64,000 bases of DNA from Demequina mangrovi (GCF_000759715.1 NZ_BBLU01000014.1:102002-166001); one strand, 5' to 3'; shown: positions 29,016 through 37,600, counted from the first letter of the stretch. The notes: generated from the letters alone by a model not told the origin. A program made the numbers and translations.

Positions 29016-29813
29016 TCAGGCCTCGCGGTCGCGTCGAGAGGTCAGCGAGAGGATCCACAGCGCGGCGACCGCGCCCAGGGCGACCGCCACGACGAGAGCG
29101 GGGCGGGCCTTCGACGAGGAGCGCAGGCCCACCGGCTTGCGGAACACGAGCATGCCCCAGCCGTGACGCCGGGCCGCCCGGCGCATGGTCCGGTCGGGGT
29201 TGACCGCGAAGCCGTGTCCGACCGCATCGAGCATGGGCGCATCGGTGATCGAGTCGGAGTACGCGTACGAGCCCGCGAGGTCGTAGCCGCGCTCCTCGGC
29301 GAGCGCGCGGATCGCCTCCTCCTTGGCCGGGCCGTACGCGTAGAACGAGATCTCGCCGGTGAAGCGGCCGTTCTCGACCTCCATGTGCGAGGCCACGACC
29401 GCATCGGCCCCGAGGAGCTCCGCGATCGGCTCGACCACCTGCAGCGCCGACGCGCTGACGATCACGACGTCACGGCCGTTCATCTGGTGGCGATGGATGA
29501 GGTCGAGAGCCTCCTGATAGACGATCGGATCGATGTGCTCGTGGAGCGTCTCCGCGACGATGCCCTCGACATGCGCCACGTCCCAGCCGGCCACCAGCCC
29601 GCTCAGCGCATCGCGCAGGCGCGACGTCTGGCGCTCGTCGGCGCCGCCGACCTCGAACAGGAACTGGGCGAAGGCCGTGCGCAGGGCCTTGGTGCGCGTG
29701 ATGAGGCCGCCCTCGAAGAACGAGCGCGAGAAAGCCATGGACGAGGACCTCGCGATGATGGTCTTGTCCAGGTCGAAGAAGGCCGCGCTCCGGCGCGGTC
29801 CGAGTGCCTCCAT
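29016..29813 (-). CDS. HAD-IB family phosphatase with C-terminal membrane helix
   Basis: 265 residues. Motif I AAFFDLDKTII (about 10-20), motif II VVIVSASA (about 117-124) and motif III/IV YAYSDSITDAPML (about 182-194) give a complete HAD-IB active site of the SerB/CicA type. A hydrophobic helix near the C-terminus (about 238-258) suggests membrane attachment. Genes of this kind sit beside the Tad/septum-site locus in many actinobacteria, as here, divergent from the tadA-like gene. Substrate unknown. Confidence 0.9.
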   Translation of the reverse strand: MEALGPRRSAAFFDLDKTIIARSSSMAFSRSFFEGGLITRTKALRTAFAQFLFEVGGADERQTSRLRDALSGLVAGWDVAHVEGIVAETLHEHIDPIVYQEALDLIHRHQMNGRDVVIVSASALQVVEPIAELLGADAVVASHMEVENGRFTGEISFYAYGPAKEEAIRALAEERGYDLAGSYAYSDSITDAPMLDAVGHGFAVNPDRTMRRAARRHGWGMLVFRKPVGLRSSSKARPALVVAVALGAVAALWILSLTSRRDREA

Positions 29814-30023
29814 GGCGTCACTCTAACCGCCCGCTCCGACAGCCCCTCGCGGGCGGCGCGGGAGGGGCGGGAGGGGCGGCGCGGGAGCGGGTGCGGCGGC
29901 GGGCGCGCCGGTGTGCGACGCCTGGCGGCGCACCGATGTCCCCAGGACGATGCGGCGTCCGGCGGCTCCCGAGCGTCACGGGTTCGGCTGCCCGGGGAGG
30001 TGCCGCGTGCGCAGCATGGCCGG

Positions 30024-31022
30024 GTGTCCTCGAACCCCGCGGCCCCGATCGCCCCGCTCCTCGCGCTGCCCGGCGTCACCGACGTCCTCCTCCAGCAGCC
30101 GGGGGTCGCCTGGATCGACCGCGGGCGCGGGCTCGAGCGGCGGGAGACCGCGCTCGCCGACGCGGACGCGGTGCGGGAGCTCGCCGTCACGCTGGCGTCC
30201 TCCGCAGGGCGTCGGCTCGACGATGCCGAGCCCACCGTCGACGCCCGCCTTGCCGACGGAACGCGCCTCCACGCGGTCCTGCCGCCGGTCGCGGACGGCT
30301 GCACGGCGATCTCGTTGCGCCGCGTGAGGTCGGCGCCGTTCGCCATGCCGGACCTGGTCGCCGCCGGCATGCTCACCGCCGAGGTCGCCGCGCTGCTCGC
30401 CGGGCTGGTGAGGAACCGCGCGGCGATGCTCGTGTCGGGCGGGACGGGCGCCGGCAAGACGACGCTGCTCGCGGCGCTCCTCGCGCTCGCGGACCGGGCG
30501 GAGCGCATCGTGCTCATCGAGGAGGCGGGGGAGATCGCGGTCAGCCACCCTCATGTGGTGCGCCTGGTCGAACGCCGGCCCAACGTCGAGGGCGCGGGAG
30601 CGGTGCCGCTCGACAGGCTGGTGCGCGAGGCGCTGCGGATGCGGCCGGACCGGCTGGTGCTCGGCGAGTGCCGAGGGCGCGAGCTGAGCGACGTGCTCGC
30701 CGCGGCGAACACGGGCCATCGCGGCTCGCTCACCACCGTGCACGCGAACACCGCCGCCGACGTGCCCGCGCGGCTCGCGGCCCTCGCGCTGCTCGCCGGG
30801 CTCCCCGGTCCGGTGCTCGCCGCGCAGGCGGCCGCGGCCTTCTCGGTCGTGGTCCACGTCGAGCGCACCGTGACGGGCCGCCGCGTGGCGGAGATCGCCC
30901 GGCTCGAGGACGGCGGGGGAGAGCTGCGCGTGCGGTCGGCGCTGGCGCTCGCCGACGACGGGCCGCGCTACGGCCCCGCGTGGTCGGCGGTGCGGGCGCA
31001 GGCCGAGGGGGCCGCGGCATGA
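30024..31022 (+). CDS. tadA: Tad pilus assembly ATPase (TadA/CpaF-like)
   Basis: 332 residues from a GTG at 30024 (start uncertain). The type II/IV secretion ATPase core is intact: Walker A GGTGAGKTT (about 139), Asp box VLIEEAGEI (about 165), Walker B-type MRPDRLVLGE (about 210) and His box GSLTTVHANT (about 232). It powers assembly of Flp-type pili. It is shorter at the N-terminus than usual TadA. It overlaps the next gene by four bases (ATGA). A divergent HAD gene flanks it; no separate ssd gene is present. Confidence 0.9.
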   Translation: MSSNPAAPIAPLLALPGVTDVLLQQPGVAWIDRGRGLERRETALADADAVRELAVTLASSAGRRLDDAEPTVDARLADGTRLHAVLPPVADGCTAISLRRVRSAPFAMPDLVAAGMLTAEVAALLAGLVRNRAAMLVSGGTGAGKTTLLAALLALADRAERIVLIEEAGEIAVSHPHVVRLVERRPNVEGAGAVPLDRLVREALRMRPDRLVLGECRGRELSDVLAAANTGHRGSLTTVHANTAADVPARLAALALLAGLPGPVLAAQAAAAFSVVVHVERTVTGRRVAEIARLEDGGGELRVRSALALADDGPRYGPAWSAVRAQAEGAAA

Positions 31023-31903
31023 GCGGGACGGACGAGGGGTGGGACGAGTCGTTGCCGCGCGTGGTGGGGCTGCTGCGGGCGGGGCTCCCGCCGAGCGAGG
31101 CCTGGCGGAGGGCGGGAGCGGCGCCTCCCCGCGACGCGGCAGGGACGCTCGACCGGGCGGTGCAAGCGGCCGATGCGCTCGCCGCACGCACCGGGGCACC
31201 GCTCTCCGCGATGCTCATGGCGATCGCGCGCGCTGCGGCCGACGAGCGTGAGGCGCATGCGCTGCGCCGGGCCGCTCTCGCGGGACCGCGACTGAGCGCG
31301 CGCATCCTCCTGTGGCTGCCCCTGGCGGGCGTCGCGCTCGGCGCGCTCGTCGATCCGCGCACCCTGCACGTGCTCGTCGGCACGCCGCTCGGCTGGGGGC
31401 TGCTCGCATGCGCGGCCCTGCTCACCGGGGCCGGGCGGTCGTGGATGAGGCGCCTCGTCCGTCGCGCCGAGGGCTCGGGCGGCGACGCCGATGCGGTCGT
31501 GGCGGGAACCGCGCTGCTCGCGGCCGCGCTCGCGGCGGGCGCACCCATGGACGGAGCGCTGCGCGCGGTCGCCGAGGCGTTGGACGAGCCCGGGCTCGCC
31601 GCGCTGGCGGACGCGCTTCCCGGGGGCTCGGGCGAGCCGCCGCCACCGGGGTCGAGATGGGCGCCCGTCGCTCGCGCGGTGGTGCCCGCGGCCCGCGCGG
31701 GCGCGAGCCCGGTGCCCTCCCTCGAGGCGGCGGCCGGCTCAGCCGCGAGGCGTGGGCGCACCGAGGCGGCGCTGGCGGCCGGCGAGCTCGGGGTGCGGGT
31801 GACCCTGCCCCTCGCGCTGTGCCTGCTCCCCGCCTTCGTGGCGGTCGGGCTCCTGCCGCTCCTGGTCGCCGTCGTGGGAGGGGTGGTCGTCGCCTCCGGC
31901 TAG
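31019..31903 (+). CDS. TadB-TadC-like fused pilus assembly membrane protein
   Basis: 294 residues. The front half (about 1-145) has a cytoplasmic helical part, LPRVVGLLRAGLPPSEAWRR, followed by two membrane helices, like the end of TadB. The back half (about 155-294) repeats the pattern: GTALLAAALAAGAPMDGALR, then two helices at the C-terminus, like TadC. In most actinobacterial Tad loci these are two genes; here they look compressed into one short protein. Its TAG stop interlocks with the stop of the convergent lipoprotein gene (shared CTAG, 31900-31903). Confidence 0.82.
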   Translation: MSGTDEGWDESLPRVVGLLRAGLPPSEAWRRAGAAPPRDAAGTLDRAVQAADALAARTGAPLSAMLMAIARAAADEREAHALRRAALAGPRLSARILLWLPLAGVALGALVDPRTLHVLVGTPLGWGLLACAALLTGAGRSWMRRLVRRAEGSGGDADAVVAGTALLAAALAAGAPMDGALRAVAEALDEPGLAALADALPGGSGEPPPPGSRWAPVARAVVPAARAGASPVPSLEAAAGSAARRGRTEAALAAGELGVRVTLPLALCLLPAFVAVGLLPLLVAVVGGVVVASG

Positions 31904-32685
31904 GCCTCGGGCGAGGCCTCCGGAGCCGAGACGCGGACCCAGCCGTCGCAGCCCTCGCCGCGGAACTGCTGTCCCGTCTCCAGCGCCAGCTCGGGGCGCC
32001 CGTCGCGAGCGACCCCGAAGTCGATCATCTCGGCGAGCCAGTCGCGCCAGTCGGAGTCGATCTCCCACGAGCACCAGAGATCGGGGTCGTCAGGGTCGCC
32101 TGCGTCGTTCGCGCGCCACACGCCCGGCGCCATGTCCTCGCCCACGAGCCAGATCCCGTCGCCGATCTCCGTGGCGGCAGCCTCCGGTGCCGCGAACATC
32201 GTCTCCTCGTCGACGCGGTCCCAGCGCCCGCATCGCAAGGACACGACGCTCTGCCCCTCCTCGATGGTGAAGGTGGGTCGGCCCCGATCGTTGTTGCCCA
32301 CGGAGACGATGCCCTCGAAGCCGGACGTCCCGCCCTCCCGCAGCCGCCACTTGCACGAGTGGTCGAACAGGATCCCCTGGTTGCCGTCGTCCTCGATCTC
32401 GAGGGCCGCCGTGCGATACGTGCCCGGCGCGATGTCGATCCCGGCGACGAGGTCCTCGGCGTCGAGCTCCCCGACGCCCGCGTCGTCGAAGGCGGTGGGC
32501 AGCCCCGACTCGGGATCCACGGGGAGCCCCGCCGGTGCGGATGCCGACGCCGCGGGGGTCGCGGACTGCGACGCGGCGCCGGGCGAGGAGCCGGCAGGCG
32601 CGTCCGCATCTGCGGCGGTGCAGGCCGCCAGGGCGACGGCGGCGAACAAAGCGAGCGGGACCAGGGGCGATGCTCGTCTGCGCAT
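31900..32685 (-). CDS. Putative lipoprotein with two repeated APGTYR-type domains
   Basis: 261 residues. Lipobox ALAAC (Cys about residue 22), then an Ala/Ser/Pro linker to about 60. Two copies of one beta-rich unit follow. Copy 1 is DIAPGTYR...CKW...GQSVVSLRCGRW (about 86-160); copy 2 is DMAPGVWR...CSW...GQQFRGEGCDGW (about 182-255). Each has one Cys pair likely to form a disulfide. This unit is common in secreted actinobacterial proteins of unknown role. The gene lies 10 bases downstream of the ClC-like channel gene on the same strand, so they are probably co-transcribed. Confidence 0.82.
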   Translation of the reverse strand: MRRRASPLVPLALFAAVALAACTAADADAPAGSSPGAASQSATPAASASAPAGLPVDPESGLPTAFDDAGVGELDAEDLVAGIDIAPGTYRTAALEIEDDGNQGILFDHSCKWRLREGGTSGFEGIVSVGNNDRGRPTFTIEEGQSVVSLRCGRWDRVDEETMFAAPEAAATEIGDGIWLVGEDMAPGVWRANDAGDPDDPDLWCSWEIDSDWRDWLAEMIDFGVARDGRPELALETGQQFRGEGCDGWVRVSAPEASPEA

Positions 32686-32695
32686 GTCCCGGACT

Positions 32696-33979
32696 CTAGC
32701 GGGCGCCCTCCTCGGCGGCGGCAGGCGCGGCGGGCGTGCCGTGCTCGTGGACCAGCATGTGCGGCACCCTCGTGAGCACGAGCCAGACCGGCAGCACCGC
32801 GATGCAGAGGATCGGCAGCACCGCGACCGAGCCGCAGATGAGGACCGCGCCGAACAGCGCGATCCACCCGTCGCGCCCCACGGCGAACAGCACGCCCATG
32901 ACGCCGGCGGCGACCGCGAGCGTGAGGGGGATCTCGGGGAGCGCCGCGTGGGCGAGCAGGCCGAACGCGACACCGGTGAACATCGCGGGGAAGATGCGGC
33001 CGCCGCGGAACCCCGAGGCGCCCGAGATCACGATCGCGGTGAGCTTGACGAGCACGATCACCACGAGCGCGCCGACGCCGTAGGAGTCCTTGTCCGCGAG
33101 GATCTCGGCGGTCTGCTCGGCCCCCTTGAACATCGTGATCTGTCCGCCGATGAGGGCGAGCACGCCGAGCAGCGCGCCGCCGACGGTCGCGTAGAGCACG
33201 GGGTGCCCGAGGCGGCGCGACAGCCGGTACGCCGGGGTGAAGGCGTACGCCGCGACCGCGCCGACGGCGGCGCCCGCGGTTGCGACCACGGCGGCGGTGA
33301 GCAGGTCGATCCACGCGGGCTCGTAGTCCGGCAGCCCCATGTCCCAGCCGGTGCCTCCGAGCAGGTGGTACGTCACCGCGCCGGTGCCTGCGGCGACCAG
33401 GGGTGCGAACAGCCGGTCCCAGAGCTGACCGGGCTGCGCGCCGCCCATGACGGACGTGAGCACCAGCGCCGACGCGACCGGCGTGCCGAGCATCGCGCCG
33501 AGCATCGCGGCGGTCGAGATCATGAGCACCGCCGGGACGGGGACGTCCGGCAGGAACCTGCGGTACGCGATGACGGTGAGCCCGGTGGCGATCATGATGA
33601 TGGGCCCCTCGGGGCCGAGGCTCACGCCGCCGGCGAGGCCCAGGATGAGCGCGACCGCGACGCCGGGCAGCGCGCGCAGCGGCAGGGGAGGGGAGACGAG
33701 GTCCACGGTCGCGGTGTCGTGTCCTCCGTGCCCGGGCGCCTTCCACAGCGTGAGGCCCACGAGCGCACCCGTGATCGTGAGGATCACGGCCGCCCACCAG
33801 CGGCCCCCGCCGTCGATCCCGAAGGTCTCGGGGAGCAGGTCCCACCACACGTGGTGGAGCACCTCCGCGACCTCGTCGACCCCGAAGAGGATGAGGGCCG
33901 AGACGACGCCGACGACCGCGGCCGGCATCCCCGCACGGGCGAGGGCGGCCGGTCCGGGGCTGGTGGTGGTCTCCGACAT
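32696..33979 (-). CDS. ClC-family ion channel or transporter (YfeO-like)
   Basis: 427 residues, about ten membrane helices; GAGGGGGAAC precedes the ATG. ClC selectivity motifs are visible: SLGPEGPIIMIA (about 122-133, the G(K/R)EGP region with Pro in place of the charged residue) and GFRGGRIFPAMF (about 317-328). Bacterial ClC proteins move chloride or fluoride, as channels or H+ antiporters. Lack of the usual (K/R)EGP and of an obvious gating Glu pair places it nearer the YfeO-like branch. Probable operon with the lipoprotein downstream; divergent from marR. Confidence 0.87.
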   Translation of the reverse strand: MSETTTSPGPAALARAGMPAAVVGVVSALILFGVDEVAEVLHHVWWDLLPETFGIDGGGRWWAAVILTITGALVGLTLWKAPGHGGHDTATVDLVSPPLPLRALPGVAVALILGLAGGVSLGPEGPIIMIATGLTVIAYRRFLPDVPVPAVLMISTAAMLGAMLGTPVASALVLTSVMGGAQPGQLWDRLFAPLVAAGTGAVTYHLLGGTGWDMGLPDYEPAWIDLLTAAVVATAGAAVGAVAAYAFTPAYRLSRRLGHPVLYATVGGALLGVLALIGGQITMFKGAEQTAEILADKDSYGVGALVVIVLVKLTAIVISGASGFRGGRIFPAMFTGVAFGLLAHAALPEIPLTLAVAAGVMGVLFAVGRDGWIALFGAVLICGSVAVLPILCIAVLPVWLVLTRVPHMLVHEHGTPAAPAAAEEGAR

Positions 33980-34165
33980 GTTCCCCCTCGGCTGAGCGGC
34001 CGGCTGGCGCCGTGCGTCCCTGCCGCCACTCTAGGGCTGCCGCGCTCGCGGGTCAGGGGCGAGGGCCGGCATCGTCGCACGTTCCTGGGGGGACGATGCG
34101 GCCCGCGGCGCCGCGAGGTGCGTGTCCGGGCGTCCCGTACCCTGGCCGGGACCGGGAGGATGCCG

Positions 34166-34654
34166 ATGGATGCGCAGAGCGAGGCGCCGCGCCTGCTGTA
34201 CCTCGTCAAGCGGCTCGAGCTCGCGGTGCGCGCGCGGCTCGACGCGGTGCTGCGGGAGCATCGGATCACGGTGCCGCAGTACACGGCGCTCACCGTGCTC
34301 GCCCGGCACCCCGCCATGACGGCCGCGGAGCTCGCCCGGCACTCGTTCGTCTCGGCGCAGGCGATGGACGGGGTGGTGCGCGCGCTGCTGCAGGCGGACC
34401 TCATCGAGCGCAGCGTGGACCCGGCGCATGCGCGGCGCCTCGTCATCTCGCTCACGCCCGCCGCGACGGCGCTGCTCGCGGACTGCGCCCCCGACGTCGA
34501 CGGCATCGAGGCGGCGGCCTTCGGCGCGCTCGCAGAGGAGGAGCGCACCGCGCTGGCGCGCTGGCTGGGCGAGGCGCGGGCGGGTCTCGCGCCGTCGCGG
34601 GCTGCGACGCCCCAGGCAGGTGGGGTGGCGGAGGGCGAACCGGACATCTCTTGA
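34166..34654 (+). CDS. MarR-family transcriptional regulator
   Basis: 162 residues from ATG 34166 (MDAQSEAPRLLYL). GGGAGG six bases upstream favours this start over the ATG at 34160. The winged helix is at about residues 30-100: VPQYTALTVLARHPAMTAAE, LARHSFVSAQAMDGVVRALL as recognition region, and the wing with DPAHARR. MarR proteins release DNA on binding small phenolic or aromatic ligands. A perfect palindrome lies at its 3' end, within the promoter of the tannase-like gene, so it most likely represses that gene until an aromatic ester or acid is present. Confidence 0.9.
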   Translation: MDAQSEAPRLLYLVKRLELAVRARLDAVLREHRITVPQYTALTVLARHPAMTAAELARHSFVSAQAMDGVVRALLQADLIERSVDPAHARRLVISLTPAATALLADCAPDVDGIEAAAFGALAEEERTALARWLGEARAGLAPSRAATPQAGGVAEGEPDIS

Positions 34655-34678
34655 CTTGTTATCAACTTCCTTGATAAT
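34651..34678 (+). promoter_or_regulatory. Promoter with overlapping MarR-type operator for the tannase-like gene
   Basis: The -35 box TTGACT (34651-34656) and -10 box GATAAT (34673-34678) are 16 bases apart, the best promoter in the window. The perfect palindrome TTATCAA-CTTCC-TTGATAA (34659-34677) covers the spacer and the -10 box, so a bound MarR dimer would block polymerase. The -35 box overlaps the marR stop codon. Confidence 0.85.
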
Positions 34679-34741
34679 CGAAGAGCGTGGGCGGTACAAC
34701 GAGGTGCCGCGGCGGTCCACGCGTCGACGAAGGGAAGTGCG

Positions 34742-36511
34742 ATGATCCCGACAACGAGGTCAGGACAGGCGACGATCGGCAGCCCGCCGCGAGGCGGCGT
34801 GACGCGACGGCGGATCGCGGGGGTGCTCGCGATCGCGGGACTCGCGGTCGCGGGGCTGTCCACGGCGGCTCAGGCCCATCCGCGCGGCGGCGGCACCGGT
34901 CTGCCGCAGCTCTCCGCGGCGGCGCCGGGGACTCTCGCGGAATGCGAGGGGCTCGCCGGCTTCGCGTACGACGCGACGGTCATCACCACGGCCGAGCTGG
35001 TGCCGGCGGGTGCGCTCACGAACGCGGGCGCCGACGTCGGCGAGCACTGCCTGGTGCAGGGCCACATGAACGAGCGCGTGAGCGCCTTCGACGGCCGCAC
35101 CTACCGCATCGGCTTCGAGATGCGGCTCCCGTCCGACTGGAGCGGGCGCTACCTCTACCAGGCCAACGGCGGGCTCGACGGGAGCGTGGCGACCGCGACC
35201 GGAACCTTCACCGGCGGGCAGCTCGAGAACGGGCTGCAGATGGGCTTCGCGGTCCTCAGCTCCGACGCCGGGCACACCGGCGCGCAGATCCCCGTCTTCG
35301 GCTTCGAGCCGCAGGCGCGGCTCGACTACGGCTACCAGGCGGTGGGCACGCTCACGCCGATGGCGAAGTCCCTCATCGAGGCCGCCTACGGGCGCGGCCC
35401 CGACCGCTCGTACTTCGCGGGAGGCTCGAACGGCGGCCGCCACACCATGGTCGCGTCGGCCCGGTACGCCGACGAGTACGACGGCTTCCTCGCGATCGCC
35501 CCGGGCTTCAACCTCCCGCAGGCCGCGGTCGCTCAGATCTGGGGCGCGCAGCAGTGGGCGACCGTGGCGACCGATACGGCCGACCTGTCCACCGCCTTCA
35601 CCCAGGACGAGCGCGAGCTGGTCGCGGCCGCGCTGATCGATCGCTGCGACGGGCTCGACCGGCTGCGCGACGGCCAGGTGCTCGACACGGAGCGCTGCCA
35701 GAAGGTGTTCTCGATCGACCGCGCGGTGCCCACCTGCGAGGCCGACCGGGACGGCTCGTGCCTGACGGCGGAGCAGAAGGCCGTGATCCGCACGGTCTTC
35801 GCCGGTGCGACCACGAGCGACGGCGCCGAGATCTACAGCACCTTCCCGCTCGACCCGGGCATCGTCCAGGCAGGCTGGGGCTGGTGGAAGTTCACGGCCT
35901 CGGTGCAGCTCGACCCGCTGGCGGTCGGGACCGTGTTCGGCACCCCGCCCGCGTACATCGCCGACCCGCTCGCGCTCGACATCGACGCCGCCGCCGAGGC
36001 GATCTACGCGACCTCGGACGTCTACACCGAGAGCGGGATGGAGTTCATGACGCCGCCCGATCCGACGTCGCTCGACACGCTCCGCGACCGCGGCGCCAAG
36101 ATGATCGTGGTGCACGGCACCGCGGACGGCGTGTTCTCGTCCGACGACACCGCCGCCTGGTACGAGGAGCTCGACGCCGCGTACCGCCAGAAGGCCGACG
36201 AGTTCGTGCGCTACTTCGAGGTGCCCGGCATGGGTCACGTGCGCGGCGGGCCCGCGACCGACCAGTTCGACGGGCTCGGAGCGCTGATCGCGTGGGTCGA
36301 GCAGGGCGACGCCCCCGACCGCATCGTCGCCACCGCGCGCGGCGCGGGCAACGCGGGCGGGGTCAACCCCGAGGTGCCGTCCGCGTGGGCGGACGACCGC
36401 AGCCGCCCGCTGTGCCCGTACCCGCTGGTCGCGCGCTACCGGTCCGGCGACCCCGAGGACGCCGCGAGCTTCGCGTGCAAGCACAGCGGCGGGGGGCACG
36501 GCCGCCGATAG
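34742..36511 (+). CDS. Tannase/feruloyl esterase family secreted hydrolase
   Basis: 589 residues with a twin-Arg-like start (RRRIAGVLAIAGLAVAG) and cleavage near AQA-HP at about 45. The family hydrolyses aromatic esters such as feruloyl or galloyl esters outside the cell. The triad is probably Ser229 in GGSNGGR, Asp462 in GTADGV and His499 in GMGHVRGG. In typical members Ser is preceded and His followed by Cys (the CS-D-HC disulfide); here they are Gly and Val, so the bond is lost on both sides. Other Cys pairs remain (RCDG...RCQK). Transcribed from the MarR-controlled promoter at 34651. Confidence 0.88.
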   Translation: MIPTTRSGQATIGSPPRGGVTRRRIAGVLAIAGLAVAGLSTAAQAHPRGGGTGLPQLSAAAPGTLAECEGLAGFAYDATVITTAELVPAGALTNAGADVGEHCLVQGHMNERVSAFDGRTYRIGFEMRLPSDWSGRYLYQANGGLDGSVATATGTFTGGQLENGLQMGFAVLSSDAGHTGAQIPVFGFEPQARLDYGYQAVGTLTPMAKSLIEAAYGRGPDRSYFAGGSNGGRHTMVASARYADEYDGFLAIAPGFNLPQAAVAQIWGAQQWATVATDTADLSTAFTQDERELVAAALIDRCDGLDRLRDGQVLDTERCQKVFSIDRAVPTCEADRDGSCLTAEQKAVIRTVFAGATTSDGAEIYSTFPLDPGIVQAGWGWWKFTASVQLDPLAVGTVFGTPPAYIADPLALDIDAAAEAIYATSDVYTESGMEFMTPPDPTSLDTLRDRGAKMIVVHGTADGVFSSDDTAAWYEELDAAYRQKADEFVRYFEVPGMGHVRGGPATDQFDGLGALIAWVEQGDAPDRIVATARGAGNAGGVNPEVPSAWADDRSRPLCPYPLVARYRSGDPEDAASFACKHSGGGHGRR

Positions 36512-36676
36512 CCCGCGCGCGGGCGGCGGCGCGGCGAAGGGGGGTCGCGGCGTCGCCGCCCGTGCGTGATGTCCCCGTGCCCGGTGGGCCGACGGCCTCT
36601 GCGCCGCCCGGTCCGCCGGTCGGCCGTGCTCCGGGCCCGCGAGGCAGCGTGGGTCCACCGGCGGAAAGGAGCACGG

Positions 36677-36838
36677 ATGAACAGGGATCTGCACGATGAC
36701 GAGGGGATGGCGACGGTCGAGTACGCGCTCGTGACCGTGGCCGCGGCGGGCTTCGCGGGCCTGCTCGTGGTCATCCTCAAGTCCGACGCGGTGCGCGAGA
36801 TGCTCGTGGGCGTTCTTCGCGGCGCGCTCGGCGGATGA
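36677..36838 (+). CDS. DUF4244 Flp-type pilin
   Basis: 53 residues with AAAGGAG before the ATG. After a short charged leader, DDEGMATVEYALVTVAAAGF gives the pilin pattern: a Gly cleavage site, then Met-Ala-Thr-x-Glu-Tyr and a hydrophobic helix. This is the actinobacterial form of Flp pilin, processed by a prepilin peptidase. The next gene overlaps (ATGA). It belongs with tadA and tadBC, which are 4.8 kb upstream. Confidence 0.9.
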   Translation: MNRDLHDDEGMATVEYALVTVAAAGFAGLLVVILKSDAVREMLVGVLRGALGG

Positions 36839-37161
36839 GACGGCGCGACGACCGCGGCGCGGCGACGCTCGAGCTCGCGCTCGTGCTGCCCGCCGCGGTC
36901 GTCGTGCTCGCGTTCATGCTCGGCGCGGTGCAGGCCGCGGCGGCCGGGCTGGCCGGACCGGCCGCGGCGCTCGCGGGCGCACGGGCGGCGACGGTGGAGG
37001 GGGACGATGCCGGAGAGGCGGCCGCGCGACGCGCGATGGGTCGCGCGGCGACCGTAGTGATCGCGCGGGACGGAGGATGGGTGCAGGTGACGGTCGAGGT
37101 GGACCTCGGCTGGCCCTGGGGAGCGCGCACCTCGCAGGCCGCGCTGCCCGCGCAGGGGTGA
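36835..37161 (+). CDS. TadE-like minor pilin
   Basis: 108 residues. MRRRDDRGAATLELALVLPA is the TadE pilin-like leader with Glu five residues after the Gly, followed by a membrane helix (about 13-38) and a small exported domain that ends with VTVEVDLGWPWG. TadE proteins are pseudopilins of Tad secretion. Start and stop overlap both neighbours by four bases, so the three pilin-type genes are one operon. Confidence 0.88.
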   Translation: MRRRDDRGAATLELALVLPAAVVVLAFMLGAVQAAAAGLAGPAAALAGARAATVEGDDAGEAAARRAMGRAATVVIARDGGWVQVTVEVDLGWPWGARTSQAALPAQG

Positions 37162-37574
37162 GCGCCGTGCGCGTGCGGGTGATGCGCCGGTGGACGATGC
37201 GCCGGTGGACGATGCGTGGCGACCGCGGCGCGGGCACGGTGACGGCGCTCGGGGTCGCGTGCGTCGCGATGCTCGCGGTGCTGGCGCTCGCGGCCGGACT
37301 CGGCCAGGCGGCGTCGCGAGGGCAGGCCCAGGCCGCCGCCGATGCGGGAGCGCTCGCGGGGGCGGCCGCGACCCGAGCGTCCGCGGCGCGTGCGATGCCG
37401 CTCGACGCGCCCGCGGCGTGCGAGGACGCGAGGACGGCCGTCGAGGCCGCCGGAGCGGTCCTGGCCTCGTGCGACGTCGACCCGGGAGGCGACGTGAGCA
37501 TCGACGCGGACGTCGGCGGCTCGCGGATGCGCTCGCGCGCGGGGTGGAAGGGTGTCGGCGGCGGCCCGGGCTGA
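37158..37574 (+). CDS. TadE/TadG-like helicase-neighbour-type pilin protein
   Basis: 138 residues from GTG 37158 overlapping the TadE stop. The N-terminus contains a duplicated MRRWT unit (15-bp tandem repeat) before GDRGAGTVTALGVACVAMLA, the Flp/TadG-like membrane leader. The exported part has AAADAGALAGAA, the usual signature of the mycobacterial Rv3654c-like family. Two Cys (AACEDA, ASCDVD) may form a disulfide. It ends the second half of the split Tad locus within a strong terminator. Confidence 0.85.
   Translation: MSAVRVRVMRRWTMRRWTMRGDRGAGTVTALGVACVAMLAVLALAAGLGQAASRGQAQAAADAGALAGAAATRASAARAMPLDAPAACEDARTAVEAAGAVLASCDVDPGGDVSIDADVGGSRMRSRAGWKGVGGGPG
37182..37216 (+). repeat. 15-bp tandem duplication in the TadG-like gene
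   Basis: ATGCGCCGGTGGACG occurs at 37182-37196 and 37197-37211, followed by ATGCG. It gives MRRWT twice and provides three in-frame ATG codons, so the true start might be any of these. Each unit carries a GGACGATGC word at its junction. Confidence 0.9.
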
Positions 37575-37597
37575 GGGGGGTTCGGGCCGCCGCCGAC
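37554..37597 (+). terminator. 15-bp hairpin around the TadG-like stop codon
   Basis: GTCGGCGGCGGCCCG (37554-37568) pairs perfectly with CGGGCCGCCGCCGAC (37583-37597). The TGA stop lies in the loop. It ends the pilin operon. Confidence 0.8.
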
Positions 37598-37600
37598 GTA

